From contig CAZXGJ010000007.1 in assembly GCA_964639955.1 (NCBI GenBank), forward strand, positions 13,548 to 77,547: DNA of 64,000 nucleotides, written 5' to 3'. A program made the translations under genes and the position numbers. Below the pieces are notes generated by a model. The model made no database searches, was not told the DNA's origin, and was given only the letters and a program-made list of their open reading frames with translations. Below, in pieces: positions 25,801-33,604 of this stretch (its first letter is position 1; the number at the start of each line of letters is the position of its first letter). The stretch is from IGN2 sp964639955 (lineage in GTDB: Bacteria > Bacteroidota > Ignavibacteria > Ignavibacteriales > Ignavibacteriaceae).

Positions 25801-26407
25801 TAACGGTCAATTGGGTGAAATTTTTATTGACATGCACCGCGAAGGCGCAGCTTTCAGAAGCCTGTTGAACTGTTTTGCTATTTCAATTTCACTCGGATTG
25901 CAGCACGGTGTTCCTCTTGAAGAATTTGCCGATGCGTTCGTATTTACAAGATTTGAACCCAGCGGTATAGTTACAGGCAATGAAAAAATTAAGATGGCAA
26001 CTTCGGTTATCGATTATATATTCCGTGAGCTGGCAGTTACTTATCTTGGCAGGAATGACCTTGCACATGTTGAACCAGAAGAAATAAAATTGAAAGCTTC
26101 ACCGGGCATCGTAAAAAAACTTTCTGAACCGGACTATTTTGATGAAGAGATTGTAAGTGAACGCCTTGTGGAACTCGATCGCGATAATCCGGAATCCCCG
26201 GGAAAAAATAATCCTCTTTCATCTGCAACAGAATTTAAGAGGGAATCTGTAGTCAGTTCAAAAAATTCATTCAATTCTCAGGTGAAACAAGCAATTGAAA
26301 GAGGCTATACCGGCGATATCTGTTCCGAGTGCCAGAGTATGACGATGGTAAGAAATGGAACCTGCCTTAAATGCATGACCTGCGGCTCCACTTCAGGGTG
26401 CAGTTAA
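22820..26407 (+). CDS. nrdJ: Adenosylcobalamin-dependent (class II) ribonucleotide reductase
   Basis: This 1195-residue enzyme reduces ribonucleotides to deoxyribonucleotides using a B12-derived radical, so it needs neither oxygen nor a separate radical subunit. Visible family motifs are NSPQWFNTG near residue 152, FIQSV, the active-site region NPCSEYMFLDDTACNLASLN, APTGTISLVMDCDTTGVEPDF, and a C-terminal cysteine cluster (CSECQSMTMV, CLKCMTCGSTSGC) expected to shuttle reducing equivalents or bind zinc. The length is typical of the long NrdJ type. No nrdA/B or nrdD is adjacent. It ends 22 bases from the convergent NlpC/P60 gene. Confidence 0.95.
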   Translation: MQIKRYFTTAGKDPLSSIKFVKRKSELKNPDGSLVFRMEDIIVPEHWSQVAVDILAQKYFRKAGIPKLLKKNDEEGIPDWLQASRADDERLNELHEEDRYTSEKDANQVFHRLAGCWTYWGWKGGYFDTEEDAKNFYDELMFMLANQYAAPNSPQWFNTGLNWAYGITGPSQGHYYIDFKTGEMVVSSDAYTHPQPHACFIQSVNDDLVNEGGIMDLWVREARLFKYGSGTGSNFSELRGTNEPLSGGGKSSGLMSFLKIGDRSAGAIKSGGTTRRAAKMVTLDLDHPDIEEFINWKVVEEQKVASLVTGSIQLNYYLNHIIKACYDEHPENDRFNKQVNKKLKAAVIDARKASIPNNYIERVIQLAKQGFKSIEFPVYDTDWNSNAYATVSGQNSNNSIRVTNEFMNAVLDDEDWNLYWRVEKRKADEENRKPKPCKTLRARDLWNEIAYAAWACADPGIQYHTTINEWHTCPNDGEIRASNPCSEYMFLDDTACNLASLNLVRFYNIREKKFNVDAYRHATKLWTIVLELSVLMAQFPSRKIAQLSYEYRTLGLGYSNLGSLLMLQGIPYDSNEGFAICGALTAIMHMTAYSTSAEMAKALGPFPGFKKNKKNMLRVIRNHRRAAFNVPGEEYEGLTVLPVGINPKYCPSDLLNAAREDADKALELGEKYGYRNAQVTVIAPTGTISLVMDCDTTGVEPDFALVKFKKLAGGGYFKIINQSIPPALERLGYNKDQINEIVKYAKGQGTLNGCPYINPESLKAKGFTEEAISKIEKALPTVFELSFAFNKFTLGAEFIKKQLGIDEETQNRYDFNLLEALGFSKQEIATANDFVSGTMTIEGAPFLKHDHYPVFDCANKCGKKGSRFIRAAAHIKMMAAAQPFISGAISKTINLPNQATIEDFKDAFMQSWKLGIKANALYRDGSKLSQPLNSISEEEIEALLEEKNDVVKVAERIIHRYIAKRRRLPDRRSGYTQKAKINGQSVYIRTGEYDNGQLGEIFIDMHREGAAFRSLLNCFAISISLGLQHGVPLEEFADAFVFTRFEPSGIVTGNEKIKMATSVIDYIFRELAVTYLGRNDLAHVEPEEIKLKASPGIVKKLSEPDYFDEEIVSERLVELDRDNPESPGKNNPLSSATEFKRESVVSSKNSFNSQVKQAIERGYTGDICSECQSMTMVRNGTCLKCMTCGSTSGCS

Positions 26408-26429
26408 ATTTAAAGCATTATTCCAGAAA

Positions 26430-27122
26430 TTACTGGCTGGTTTGTAAAATTTCATTGTCGAATCGTCGTGCCCCCATATACCTTTTTGAGTAGTAACTAT
26501 GATCTAGAGAGGATATAGTAACGCCCTTCTTGGAACTAGCGTGTGCAAAAAGATTTTCCCCGATAAAAATACCTACATGACCTGGTTTTACTCTCTTTCT
26601 TGTGTTAAAAAATACAAGGTCCCCAAATTTCAATTCATTCATTTCATTTATCTCCACACCCTGGTTAAACTGTAGCCTTGCAGAACGTTCAAGTTCTATA
26701 CCCAGAACACTCTTATAAATGTTCTGCGTAAATGCAGAGCAGTCTATTCCATCAACAGTATTGCCACCGTACTTATACGGAGTACCAAGATATTTAATTA
26801 TTTCCATAAGCATTTTTTCTCTGAGTGTTGTATAATCAAATCCCGGGATATCATAGGTATGATTTGAGTTGTAGTTTTCAAGAAGGCTTGAGATCTGAAT
26901 GTCCTGCTCTTCATCCGGTAAATCACCGGGATCTTTTAAATCCAGATTCAAATCAACAATCAGCAAATCGTCGGCAGAGGTAAAGCGGATGGTGGAATTG
27001 CTTGTGTCAATATCAACATTATCTTTTTGGTATCTTACTGTACCACCGGAAGTACATCCAAAATAAACCAGCAGTAAGAATACAAAAAGGGTTATTATAT
27101 TTTTCCTGTAAAAATCCTGCAA
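26430..27122 (-). CDS. NlpC/P60-family cell-wall peptidase (probable lipoprotein)
   Basis: This 230-residue protein has an N-terminal hydrophobic segment ending YFGCTSGG, a loose lipobox. The C-terminal NlpC/P60 domain (about 105-225) carries the catalytic Cys in GNTVDGIDCSAF, His in KPGHVGIFIG, and a second His in FAHASS. Such enzymes cleave peptide bonds in peptidoglycan stems. The TTG start lies two bases after the rpoD stop codon without its own ribosome binding site, which suggests translational coupling; a later start is possible. It ends the minus-strand deoB-rpoD cluster. Confidence 0.85.
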   Translation of the reverse strand: MQDFYRKNIITLFVFLLLVYFGCTSGGTVRYQKDNVDIDTSNSTIRFTSADDLLIVDLNLDLKDPGDLPDEEQDIQISSLLENYNSNHTYDIPGFDYTTLREKMLMEIIKYLGTPYKYGGNTVDGIDCSAFTQNIYKSVLGIELERSARLQFNQGVEINEMNELKFGDLVFFNTRKRVKPGHVGIFIGENLFAHASSKKGVTISSLDHSYYSKRYMGARRFDNEILQTSQ

Positions 27123-27124
27123 AC

Positions 27125-27979
27125 TCAGCCCAGGTAAGTTTTTAATTCATTACTGATGGTATTTCTTTTTAGCCTTCTGATTGCTTTTTCCTTAATCTGC
27201 CTTACCCTTTCCCGGGTTAAATTAAACATTTCCCCGATCTCTTCAAGAGTGCTTGCTTCCTCCCTATCAAGGCCAAAATAAAGTTTTATCACTTCAGCTT
27301 CTCTTTCAGGAAGTAAAGAGAGCACACGCTTAATTTCTTCTTTCAGTGATTCAGAAATAAGAGAATTATCCGGAGAAGGCAGCTCATCGTTCTCAAGAAC
27401 ATCGAGCAAACTGTTTTCTTCACTTCTTGAAAAAGGAGCATCAACTGATAAATGCCTGCCTAAACTGGATAGTGCATCCGACACATCGCTGACATCCATA
27501 TCGAGCTCATCAGCCAGTTCTTCGGCACTTGGTTCCCGTTCAAATTCCTGCTCAAGGTTACTGTATGCTTTTCCTATTCTGTTTAGGGCCCCAACTTTAT
27601 TAAGCGGCAGTCTTACAATTCTTGACTGTTCAGCCAAAGCCTGTAAAATGGATTGTCTTATCCACCAGACAGCATAAGAGATAAATTTAAATCCTCTTGT
27701 TTCATCAAACCGTTTTGCTGCTTTAATCAGACCAATGTTTCCTTCATTTATTAAATCACCAAGTGAAAGACCCTGGTTCTGATATTGCTTTGCCACGCTA
27801 ACAACAAATCTTAAATTTGCTCTGGTTAATTTTTCAAGAGCTTCTGTATCACCCTGCTTAATTTTAAACGCAAGTTCAACTTCCTGTTCAGGTGTGATAA
27901 GATTATCTTTGCCAATTTCCTGAAGATATTTATCCAGGGACTGTGCTTCTCTGTTTGTAAATTGTTTTGTTATCTTCAC
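27125..27979 (-). CDS. rpoD: Primary RNA polymerase sigma factor (short Bacteroidota type)
   Basis: This 284-residue sigma70 factor starts at GTG. Region 1.2 (SLDKYLQEIGKDNLITPEQE) opens the protein and region 1.1 is absent, as in Bacteroidota primary sigma factors. Region 2 carries LRFVVSVAKQYQNQGLSLGDLI and the -10 recognition helix with RFDETRGFKFISYAVWWIRQSI. Region 3 follows, and region 4 has LTRERVRQIKEKAIRRL for -35 recognition. It is 13 bases downstream of a EutN/CcmL gene and 2 bases before an NlpC/P60 gene. It probably directs most housekeeping transcription, including the TTGAC-type promoters seen here. Confidence 0.93.
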   Translation of the reverse strand: MKITKQFTNREAQSLDKYLQEIGKDNLITPEQEVELAFKIKQGDTEALEKLTRANLRFVVSVAKQYQNQGLSLGDLINEGNIGLIKAAKRFDETRGFKFISYAVWWIRQSILQALAEQSRIVRLPLNKVGALNRIGKAYSNLEQEFEREPSAEELADELDMDVSDVSDALSSLGRHLSVDAPFSRSEENSLLDVLENDELPSPDNSLISESLKEEIKRVLSLLPEREAEVIKLYFGLDREEASTLEEIGEMFNLTRERVRQIKEKAIRRLKRNTISNELKTYLG

Positions 27980-27992
27980 CAGTAATAAGGTA

Positions 27993-28262
27993 TTAGTTTT
28001 CAGAATTAATAGTGTCTACAATTCCTACTATAGAAGCATCTACCGGCGCAAAGTCTACCGCTAAAGGAATAACAGCTTCTGATGCCGTAATGTAGAAGAT
28101 TATTTCACCCGGACCCGAGCCAACAGTATCGACTGCAATAATAGGATCGCCGGTTTTTTCCATATTTGAATTTATGGGCTGGACAATCATTAGCTTGAAG
28201 CTTTTTAATTCGCTGTATTTCTTGGTAGCCCAGATATTTCCTATTACTTTACCTAAAAACAA
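27993..28262 (-). CDS. EutN/CcmL-type microcompartment vertex protein (copy 2)
   Basis: This 89-residue single-domain protein is of the EutN/CcmL (BMC-P) family: LGKVIGNIWATKKYSELKSFKLMIVQP start, DTVGSGPGEIIFY core and DASIVGIVDTI end. Such proteins form pentamers that cap the vertices of bacterial microcompartments. The start is TTG with CTGGAG five bases upstream. It is a paralogue of the gene 86 bases upstream, and both begin with TTG and the same first residues (MFLG). No shell hexamer (BMC-H) or cargo enzyme is nearby. Confidence 0.9.
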   Translation of the reverse strand: MFLGKVIGNIWATKKYSELKSFKLMIVQPINSNMEKTGDPIIAVDTVGSGPGEIIFYITASEAVIPLAVDFAPVDASIVGIVDTINSEN

Positions 28263-28348
28263 TCAGACTCCAGTTACGAAATTTGGTTTTTCGTTTTATT
28301 CTTTAAAAAGTGAAAGATTTCCGCAAACATAAATTATTTATGCAAGGG

Positions 28349-28654
28349 TCAATTTTTCAATCTCATTTTTTCTTGCAGTATTTCCTTTGCTGCAACATCA
28401 AGTTTATCAACGATAGCCATTATTACTGCGTCTACAGGTTTATCCTTTGTAAATGTAGTCATTCTCGATGAGCTGCCGGTTGCCACCAGTACAATTTCAC
28501 CCTCACCTGCACCAACGCTGTCAACAGCTACAACAAACCTATCTTTTTCTTTTAGCTCAAGAGTAAGTTCTTGTACAATCAAAAATTTTGCGCCAACCAG
28601 CTGCTCGTCTTTTTTTGTTGACCAGACAGTTCCAATAACTCTGCCTAAAAACAA
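28349..28654 (-). CDS. EutN/CcmL-type microcompartment vertex protein (copy 1)
   Basis: This 101-residue BMC-P protein has LGRVIGTVWSTKKDEQLVGAKFLIVQ, DSVGAGEGEIVLVATGSSSR and DAVIMAIVDKLD, and a short charged C-terminal helix that copy 2 lacks. The TTG start has GAGGG upstream. It follows the PIN-domain gene by 7 bases and precedes copy 2 by 86 bases, a gap with no gene. Two distinct vertex proteins suggest mixed or alternative pentamers. The assembly they serve is not in this window. Confidence 0.9.
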   Translation of the reverse strand: MFLGRVIGTVWSTKKDEQLVGAKFLIVQELTLELKEKDRFVVAVDSVGAGEGEIVLVATGSSSRMTTFTKDKPVDAVIMAIVDKLDVAAKEILQEKMRLKN

Positions 28655-28661
28655 TTTGCCC

Positions 28662-29057
28662 TCACAGTTTTTTTGGATTAATAATTTTTAATTTCGTTCC
28701 AGAATATTTTTTAATATCAAACGTAACAATAGGCAATTTATTTATATCTGCAACAACGCAAAACAATATATCACGCAATGAATGCAGCTTCAAGGAATAT
28801 TCAGGTGCCATCAAAGCATATCGTGAGTTCAAACCCAGTATTTTTAATGCGAATAAAACCTTATTAACATGTTTTCTTTCAAACTTGGAACGCGCAGATA
28901 GCAGTAATTCGGCCGCGTTTAACACAGTGGTAAAACAGATACCTTTTTGCATAAAATCAATTAAAACCGAGCATCCGTTCTTACAATTTACCAGGTGATC
29001 TGCCAGAATATCAGTATCGATAAGAAACTTAATTTTTCTTGAAGATGCGTTTATCAA
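28662..29057 (-). CDS. PIN-domain protein (VapC-like putative ribonuclease)
   Basis: This 131-residue protein shows the PIN pattern of acidic residues: Asp in FLIDTDILADHL, Glu in LNAAELLL, and Asp residues in SLRDILFCVVADI and VTFDIKKY. PIN domains are usually Mg-dependent RNases, often VapC toxins. The TTG start has AAAGGA seven bases upstream and overlaps the preceding gene by 29 bases, so translation is coupled. It lies between an unknown 99-residue gene and the first vertex-protein gene. Toxin activity is possible but unproven. Confidence 0.75.
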   Translation of the reverse strand: MINASSRKIKFLIDTDILADHLVNCKNGCSVLIDFMQKGICFTTVLNAAELLLSARSKFERKHVNKVLFALKILGLNSRYALMAPEYSLKLHSLRDILFCVVADINKLPIVTFDIKKYSGTKLKIINPKKL

Positions 29058-29328
29058 TTCCTGATCCTTTCAACTTTCCGCATGAATCCATTAAATCGTA
29101 AACTGTTTTTTCCGGCAGCTCCTGTATTGTTTTTATTTTATTAAATGATCTTAAATTATAGCCGGAGTCAATCAGACTCTTCCTTACTGAAGCTTCAATA
29201 GTTATGTTTATTTCTTCAAAACCATCTTCTTTCATCTGCGCAAAAATATTTAATAATTTTGAAACAGATTTTCGATCGCCGGGTTTGATATTGATAGATT
29301 CCAAAAGATTCTGCTCTTTTTTATGCAT
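29029..29328 (-). CDS. Unknown 99-residue protein, possible PIN-partner/antitoxin
   Basis: This small charged protein, MHKKEQNLLESINIKPGDRK onward, has an acidic middle (EEINITIEASV) and a basic end (RIFKKN). I recognise no family. Its start overlaps the deoB stop by 8 bases and its end overlaps the PIN gene by 29 bases, the tight order of an antitoxin followed by its toxin. However, no AbrB, RHH or Phd DNA-binding motif is visible. Its place in a housekeeping operon argues for a role other than classical addiction. Confidence 0.55.
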   Translation of the reverse strand: MHKKEQNLLESINIKPGDRKSVSKLLNIFAQMKEDGFEEINITIEASVRKSLIDSGYNLRSFNKIKTIQELPEKTVYDLMDSCGKLKGSGIDKRIFKKN

Positions 29329-30484
29329 TTAGAAAGCTTGTTCCACTTAATTGGTTTTCTACATTAAAGAAATCGGCAACTGTTTTGCCTGCATCTGCAA
29401 AAGTATTTCTTACACCTAAATTTTTCCCCGGGATGTTCTTCCTGTAATAGAGTAAAGGAACGTATTCCCTGCTATGGTCTGTGCTGGGTGTTGTCGGGTC
29501 GTTGCCATGGTCGGCCGTAATTACAAGTCGATCGGTTTCATCTAATTTTTCCAGAAAAGCCGGAAGAAACTCATCGAATTCTTTTAGTAATTTTGCAAAA
29601 CCTTCCGGATCGTTTCTGTGTCCGTAATAAACATCAAAATCAACAAGATTGGCAAATATAAAGCTGCCGGAAATCCCACCAGCATAATCGAGCAATTTTA
29701 TACACCCTTCATTATTTGACTTAGTAATTTCTTTTACTTTAATTCCCCTGTAATTAAAAAGATCGTTAATTTTTCCTATTGCCACTGTAACAATTCCTTT
29801 TGAGAAAAGCAAATCCAAAACAGTTGGCTGAGGTGGGTCCAGCGAAAAATCTTTCCTGTTAACTGTCCTGGTAAAACCACCAGGCTCACCAACGAATGGA
29901 CGCGCTATTACACGCCCGACACGCAACGGCTCTGTTAGTACCCGATTACGGGTTATTTCACAAATATTATACAACTTCTTAAGTGGAATTATTTTTTCGT
30001 GAGCTGCGATTTGAAAAACTGAATCGGCGGAAGTATAAATAATCGGGTAACCGGTTTGAATATGCTTTTCACCCAGCTCATCAATAATTTCTGTTCCCGA
30101 TGCAGGTTTGTTACCAAGAATGCCTGCGCATCCTGTTTCATCCAAAAATTTCTTCACAATTTCTTTATCAAACCCTTTTGGGAAATAAGAAAATTCAGTA
30201 TCGACGAACAGGCCAGCTAATTCCCAATGCCCTGTAGTTGAATCTTTACCTCTGGATAATTCTTTCATTTTACCAAAAGATGCTTGTGGTTGTTCTTCCA
30301 GATCAACACCGTAAATAGAAGTAATGCAGCCGAGCCCAAGCTTCTGCAGGTTTGGAAGTGAAAGTCCGCCAACAGCTTTGGCAATATTGCAGATAGTGTT
30401 GCTGCCTTCGTCGTAATACTCATGAGCATCGGGCAATTCTCCGATACCAACTCCATCCAGAACAATAACAAAAAAATTATTCAT
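29321..30484 (-). CDS. deoB: Phosphopentomutase
   Basis: This 387-residue alkaline-phosphatase-superfamily enzyme interconverts ribose-1-phosphate and ribose-5-phosphate (and the deoxy forms) in nucleoside salvage. The start VIVLDGVGIGELPDA, the phosphorylation-site region GKDSTTGHWE, and the metal ligands in ITADHGNDPT and DHSREYVPLL are visible. The length matches DeoB. It lies 24 bases after the GAF protein gene and overlaps the next small gene, so it is in an operon running to rpoD. The ribose-1-phosphate link to the adjacent microcompartment vertex genes may be meaningful. Confidence 0.95.
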   Translation of the reverse strand: MNNFFVIVLDGVGIGELPDAHEYYDEGSNTICNIAKAVGGLSLPNLQKLGLGCITSIYGVDLEEQPQASFGKMKELSRGKDSTTGHWELAGLFVDTEFSYFPKGFDKEIVKKFLDETGCAGILGNKPASGTEIIDELGEKHIQTGYPIIYTSADSVFQIAAHEKIIPLKKLYNICEITRNRVLTEPLRVGRVIARPFVGEPGGFTRTVNRKDFSLDPPQPTVLDLLFSKGIVTVAIGKINDLFNYRGIKVKEITKSNNEGCIKLLDYAGGISGSFIFANLVDFDVYYGHRNDPEGFAKLLKEFDEFLPAFLEKLDETDRLVITADHGNDPTTPSTDHSREYVPLLYYRKNIPGKNLGVRNTFADAGKTVADFFNVENQLSGTSFLNA

Positions 30485-30508
30485 TTGATTGTAGAAAATA
30501 CCGGGTAA

Positions 30509-32368
30509 TTATTCAGTTGATACTAATACTGTATTTCCACCTTTTTCAAGGGCTTTGGCAAGAGCCAGGTTTGCGTTATACAAAACTTCATCGACATTAG
30601 TTTTATTTGTTGTTGAGGCAGCCCCGATCGAAACAGTAAAGGTGGTTTGCCTTGAGGAAACCGAAATTGACTTCCTGGCAATTTTTACTCTTAACTTTTC
30701 AGCCCAGATAAATACGTTTTTAGTGCTGGAATTAAAAAAGTAAACGGCAAAAGTTCGTTCATCAATTCTACCGAATAAGTTAAGCGGAGTAAGATCCTCC
30801 CTGATAACATCTGCAACAGATGTAATTAAGGTAGGTAAGGGATTATCATTAAAAAGAGTTTCCTGTTCAACAAATTCATCCAGCTTAATTAATGCAATTG
30901 CACCTGGAACATTTAACATATTTGCTTTAATCAGATCACTATTTAAGCTTTCACGGAAAGCCGTAAAGTTTAATCCCCGTGTTTCGAGATCAACAGACGT
31001 AAGATTTTTAAGAAGCTTTTGAGCAGAATGAAAATAAATTATGTATGACAGTACATTAAGCGATTGCTTAAGGAACTGAATATCCTGATTGCTGTATGCA
31101 TTTTTTTTGAGGCTTTCAAAACAAACGACTCCATAATTTTGTTTCTTATATATCAGGGGTACTGCCACAAAAGAACCATCAAAGCTTACATCTTCAGATC
31201 TCGAGTACCTTTTATATTCGCCGGAGGAAGTATCATCAATTTTAACAGGGATTCCCGACACAATCGATTTTCCGACCAGTGTTCCGTTAAGATCTACCTG
31301 GAGGTTACTGCCGATATACTTAAGTGCTGTTGAATTTTGTACCTTTTCAGTTTTGAATATTTTCTCAACCGGGTCATAATAAATGAAAACAAATGCATCC
31401 CAGTTGATCATTGATTTGAAAGCTTCCGGAAGGTTCTGAATGAGTTCTTTTTCGTTTTCGAAATCTGTTTCAGGACCGATTATTTTTAGCAGTCCCTGCA
31501 GTCTTTTTTGTGAAATTGTGTCAGAATATTTTTCTTCGAATAAGCCGATTAGCATCGTAATAATCCGAACAAATCGTCCAAGCGAATAAATGGTTTCGAT
31601 CCCAAATGCATCTGCCACTTTTGAATCGATGGCGATGACTGCTATTAACTCGTTGTTATAAAAAACGGGGACACCCGCAAAACTTTTAATACTTTGCGGT
31701 ACATCGTAATATCGTATCACATCAGCTTCGGCAGCTCTCGAAATATCGGTAAGCAACTCAGGCTCCCCTTGTTCCACTATCTTGCTTAGAATATCATCTT
31801 CAATATCAAACTTTTTCTTGGTAATTGCTGAGCAATTCGAAATAAATTTTTCAACTACAATCTTCTCTTTTTTCCGGTTATACCAGAAAAAAATTATTGA
31901 ATGAGCGTTATAGAGCTCTCCCATAACCTTAAGCAGCTTATCCAGGACAAAATTAAATTGCTCATCGTGACCGATACCCGGCGGTAATTCCTCTTTTGCA
32001 ATCTCCTCAAATCTTTCCTTTAAATCCGGAGGCTTTAGAGTTGTTTTAGAAACACCATACTCGGGACGATAACTTTCATCTGTAATTACCTCTAAATTTC
32101 GGCTCTTTGAAACAATTTTAAATGAATCTTCAAAATCCGGCTGGGAAGTGGAAGCAAAATCATCAGCCCCCGCATCTTTGTCTTCAGAAATTTTAAATCC
32201 CCCGGAAAACCTTATCGAATCTCTTAAAAAAATAATGAATGCAACATAGATTATTATAAGCGCAAGAGTAATAAGCCTGATGGTAATATCATCGGTGAGG
32301 AAGAGTATTAATGCAAGCAGAGGTATAACAAGAAATATTAATATTCTTTTTTTCTGCCTTTGCTCCAT
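30509..32368 (-). CDS. Membrane-anchored two-GAF protein with degenerate GGDEF domain
   Basis: This is a 619-residue protein. Two N-terminal membrane segments (about 8-48, LIFLVIPLLALILFL and IIIYVAFIIFL) are followed by a GAF domain (about 145-270), a second GAF domain (about 300-445) and a C-terminal GGDEF-like domain (about 465-617). In the last domain the GGDEF active loop reads GRIDERTF and only the later VSIGAA strand is kept, so cyclic-di-GMP synthesis is unlikely. It may be a sensor or scaffold. It lies between ysxC and deoB, with weak spacing to both. Confidence 0.8.
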   Translation of the reverse strand: MEQRQKKRILIFLVIPLLALILFLTDDITIRLITLALIIIYVAFIIFLRDSIRFSGGFKISEDKDAGADDFASTSQPDFEDSFKIVSKSRNLEVITDESYRPEYGVSKTTLKPPDLKERFEEIAKEELPPGIGHDEQFNFVLDKLLKVMGELYNAHSIIFFWYNRKKEKIVVEKFISNCSAITKKKFDIEDDILSKIVEQGEPELLTDISRAAEADVIRYYDVPQSIKSFAGVPVFYNNELIAVIAIDSKVADAFGIETIYSLGRFVRIITMLIGLFEEKYSDTISQKRLQGLLKIIGPETDFENEKELIQNLPEAFKSMINWDAFVFIYYDPVEKIFKTEKVQNSTALKYIGSNLQVDLNGTLVGKSIVSGIPVKIDDTSSGEYKRYSRSEDVSFDGSFVAVPLIYKKQNYGVVCFESLKKNAYSNQDIQFLKQSLNVLSYIIYFHSAQKLLKNLTSVDLETRGLNFTAFRESLNSDLIKANMLNVPGAIALIKLDEFVEQETLFNDNPLPTLITSVADVIREDLTPLNLFGRIDERTFAVYFFNSSTKNVFIWAEKLRVKIARKSISVSSRQTTFTVSIGAASTTNKTNVDEVLYNANLALAKALEKGGNTVLVSTE

Positions 32369-32447
32369 TTTTAAAAAATAATAATAGGAAATAATAATAG
32401 TTTAATAAATTTACCAACAAATTGATTAAAAAAATATTCTTATGATT

Positions 32448-33032
32448 TCAATAAAACAAATCCAGGATCTTCTTCCGGACCGGAGCTTTCCACCTGCCTT
32501 TAATTGAAGAGTAAAAGAATAAGTTTTTACCGGGCTTCAGGTGGGGGATGAAGCCGTTGATACTCTTTACTGCCTTGTTCAAATCGGATTGTGAGAGCTT
32601 ATCTATTTTATTCAGAATGATTGAAAATTCTATTTGATTAATTATCAGCCAGCTGTGAAGTTTAATATCAAGTTCAGTGGGGTTATGCCTGCAATCTAAA
32701 AAATGAAATGCATGTTTAATATTTGCTGAATTTTTAATAAAGTCGGTAACAAGCTTAGACCACTTCTCCCGCTCAGCTTTACTTGATTTTGCATAACCAT
32801 AACCGGGCAGGTCTACAACATAAAAGCTGTCATCAACATTAAAAAAATTTATCGATCGTGTTTTGCCCGGAGTTGAGCTCGTTTTAGCAAGATTTTTTCT
32901 GTTAAAAAGTGAGTTAATAAATGAAGATTTACCGACATTGGATCTGCCGCACAATATCAGCTGGGGTAAGATTACTTGCTGTATTTGCGATAATTCAAAA
33001 ACTGATTTTTCAAATGAAATTTGTTTAAACAT
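32448..33032 (-). CDS. ysxC: Ribosome biogenesis GTPase YsxC/EngB
   Basis: This 194-residue GTPase is needed for large-subunit assembly. G1 GRSNVGKSS, G2 TSSTPGKT, G3 DLPGYG and G4 NKID are all present, and the GYGYAKSSKAEREKW stretch after G3 is typical. It sits 62 bases after the rplQ gene but behind a strong terminator (33037-33074), so it depends on read-through or its own promoter. Location next to the ribosomal cluster fits its role. Confidence 0.94.
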   Translation of the reverse strand: MFKQISFEKSVFELSQIQQVILPQLILCGRSNVGKSSFINSLFNRKNLAKTSSTPGKTRSINFFNVDDSFYVVDLPGYGYAKSSKAEREKWSKLVTDFIKNSANIKHAFHFLDCRHNPTELDIKLHSWLIINQIEFSIILNKIDKLSQSDLNKAVKSINGFIPHLKPGKNLFFYSSIKGRWKAPVRKKILDLFY

Positions 33033-33036
33033 TATT

Positions 33037-33074
33037 AATAAAAAAAGAGTAACCGATCTGCCCGATTACTCTTT
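33037..33074 (-). terminator. Terminator closing the ribosomal supercluster
   Basis: On the minus strand, arms of 12 bases (33074-33063 pairing with 33055-33044, AAAGAGTAA-type) enclose an 8-base loop and are followed by a T-rich tract. It lies 20 bases after the rplQ stop codon. One G-U pair is present. It marks the end of the alpha operon. Confidence 0.85.
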
Positions 33075-33094
33075 ACAAGAAAAGATAAAAATAA

Positions 33095-33586
33095 TTATTT
33101 ATCAGCCTCAGCTTTACTGTTGTCAACCGCCGTTTGCTCAAGTTCTTCAGCTTTCTTTTTCTCTTTCTTTTCCTTATTCTTAATTTCTTTCTGTTCTTTA
33201 TGTTTTTCGGCTTTTGCGGTTACAATTTCATTATAATCAACAAGTTCAACAACAGCCATTTGCGCAGCATCTCCAAAACGCTGACCAAGTTTAACAACTC
33301 TTGTATATCCGCCCGGTCTATCTCCTATTTTCGAAACTATCTCGCCAAATAATTCCTTTACAACTTCCTTGTCTTTGATAACATCCATAACCATTTTTTT
33401 TGAGTGGAGATCACCTGCACGGGCTTTAGTTATTATTCTTTCGGCAAATCCTCTTAATTCTTTTGCTTTAGCCAGGGTGGTTTTAATTCTCTTATGCTTC
33501 AGCAAAGATGTAGAAAGCGATTGCAGGGTAGCTTTTCGGTGGCTGCTAGTTCTGCCGAGTTTACGTCCTTTTACATTATGTCTCAT
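33095..33586 (-). CDS. rplQ: 50S ribosomal protein L17
   Basis: This 163-residue L17 keeps the family core MRHNVKGRKLGRTSSHR through RPGGYTRVVKLGQRFGDAAQMAVVELVDY. It carries a C-terminal tail of about 38 residues that is mostly Lys and Glu (EKHKEQKEIKNKEKK...) and absent from typical 120-residue L17. The tail is probably flexible and solvent- or RNA-facing. It is the last gene of the alpha operon, 18 bases after rpoA. Confidence 0.95.
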   Translation of the reverse strand: MRHNVKGRKLGRTSSHRKATLQSLSTSLLKHKRIKTTLAKAKELRGFAERIITKARAGDLHSKKMVMDVIKDKEVVKELFGEIVSKIGDRPGGYTRVVKLGQRFGDAAQMAVVELVDYNEIVTAKAEKHKEQKEIKNKEKKEKKKAEELEQTAVDNSKAEADK

Positions 33587-33604
33587 ATGAATTCCTCAAA
33601 TAGT

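Noticed and set aside
28662..29328. Firm call of a VapBC toxin-antitoxin system
   Set aside because: The PIN fold is clear but the partner shows no known antitoxin motif and lies in a housekeeping operon.
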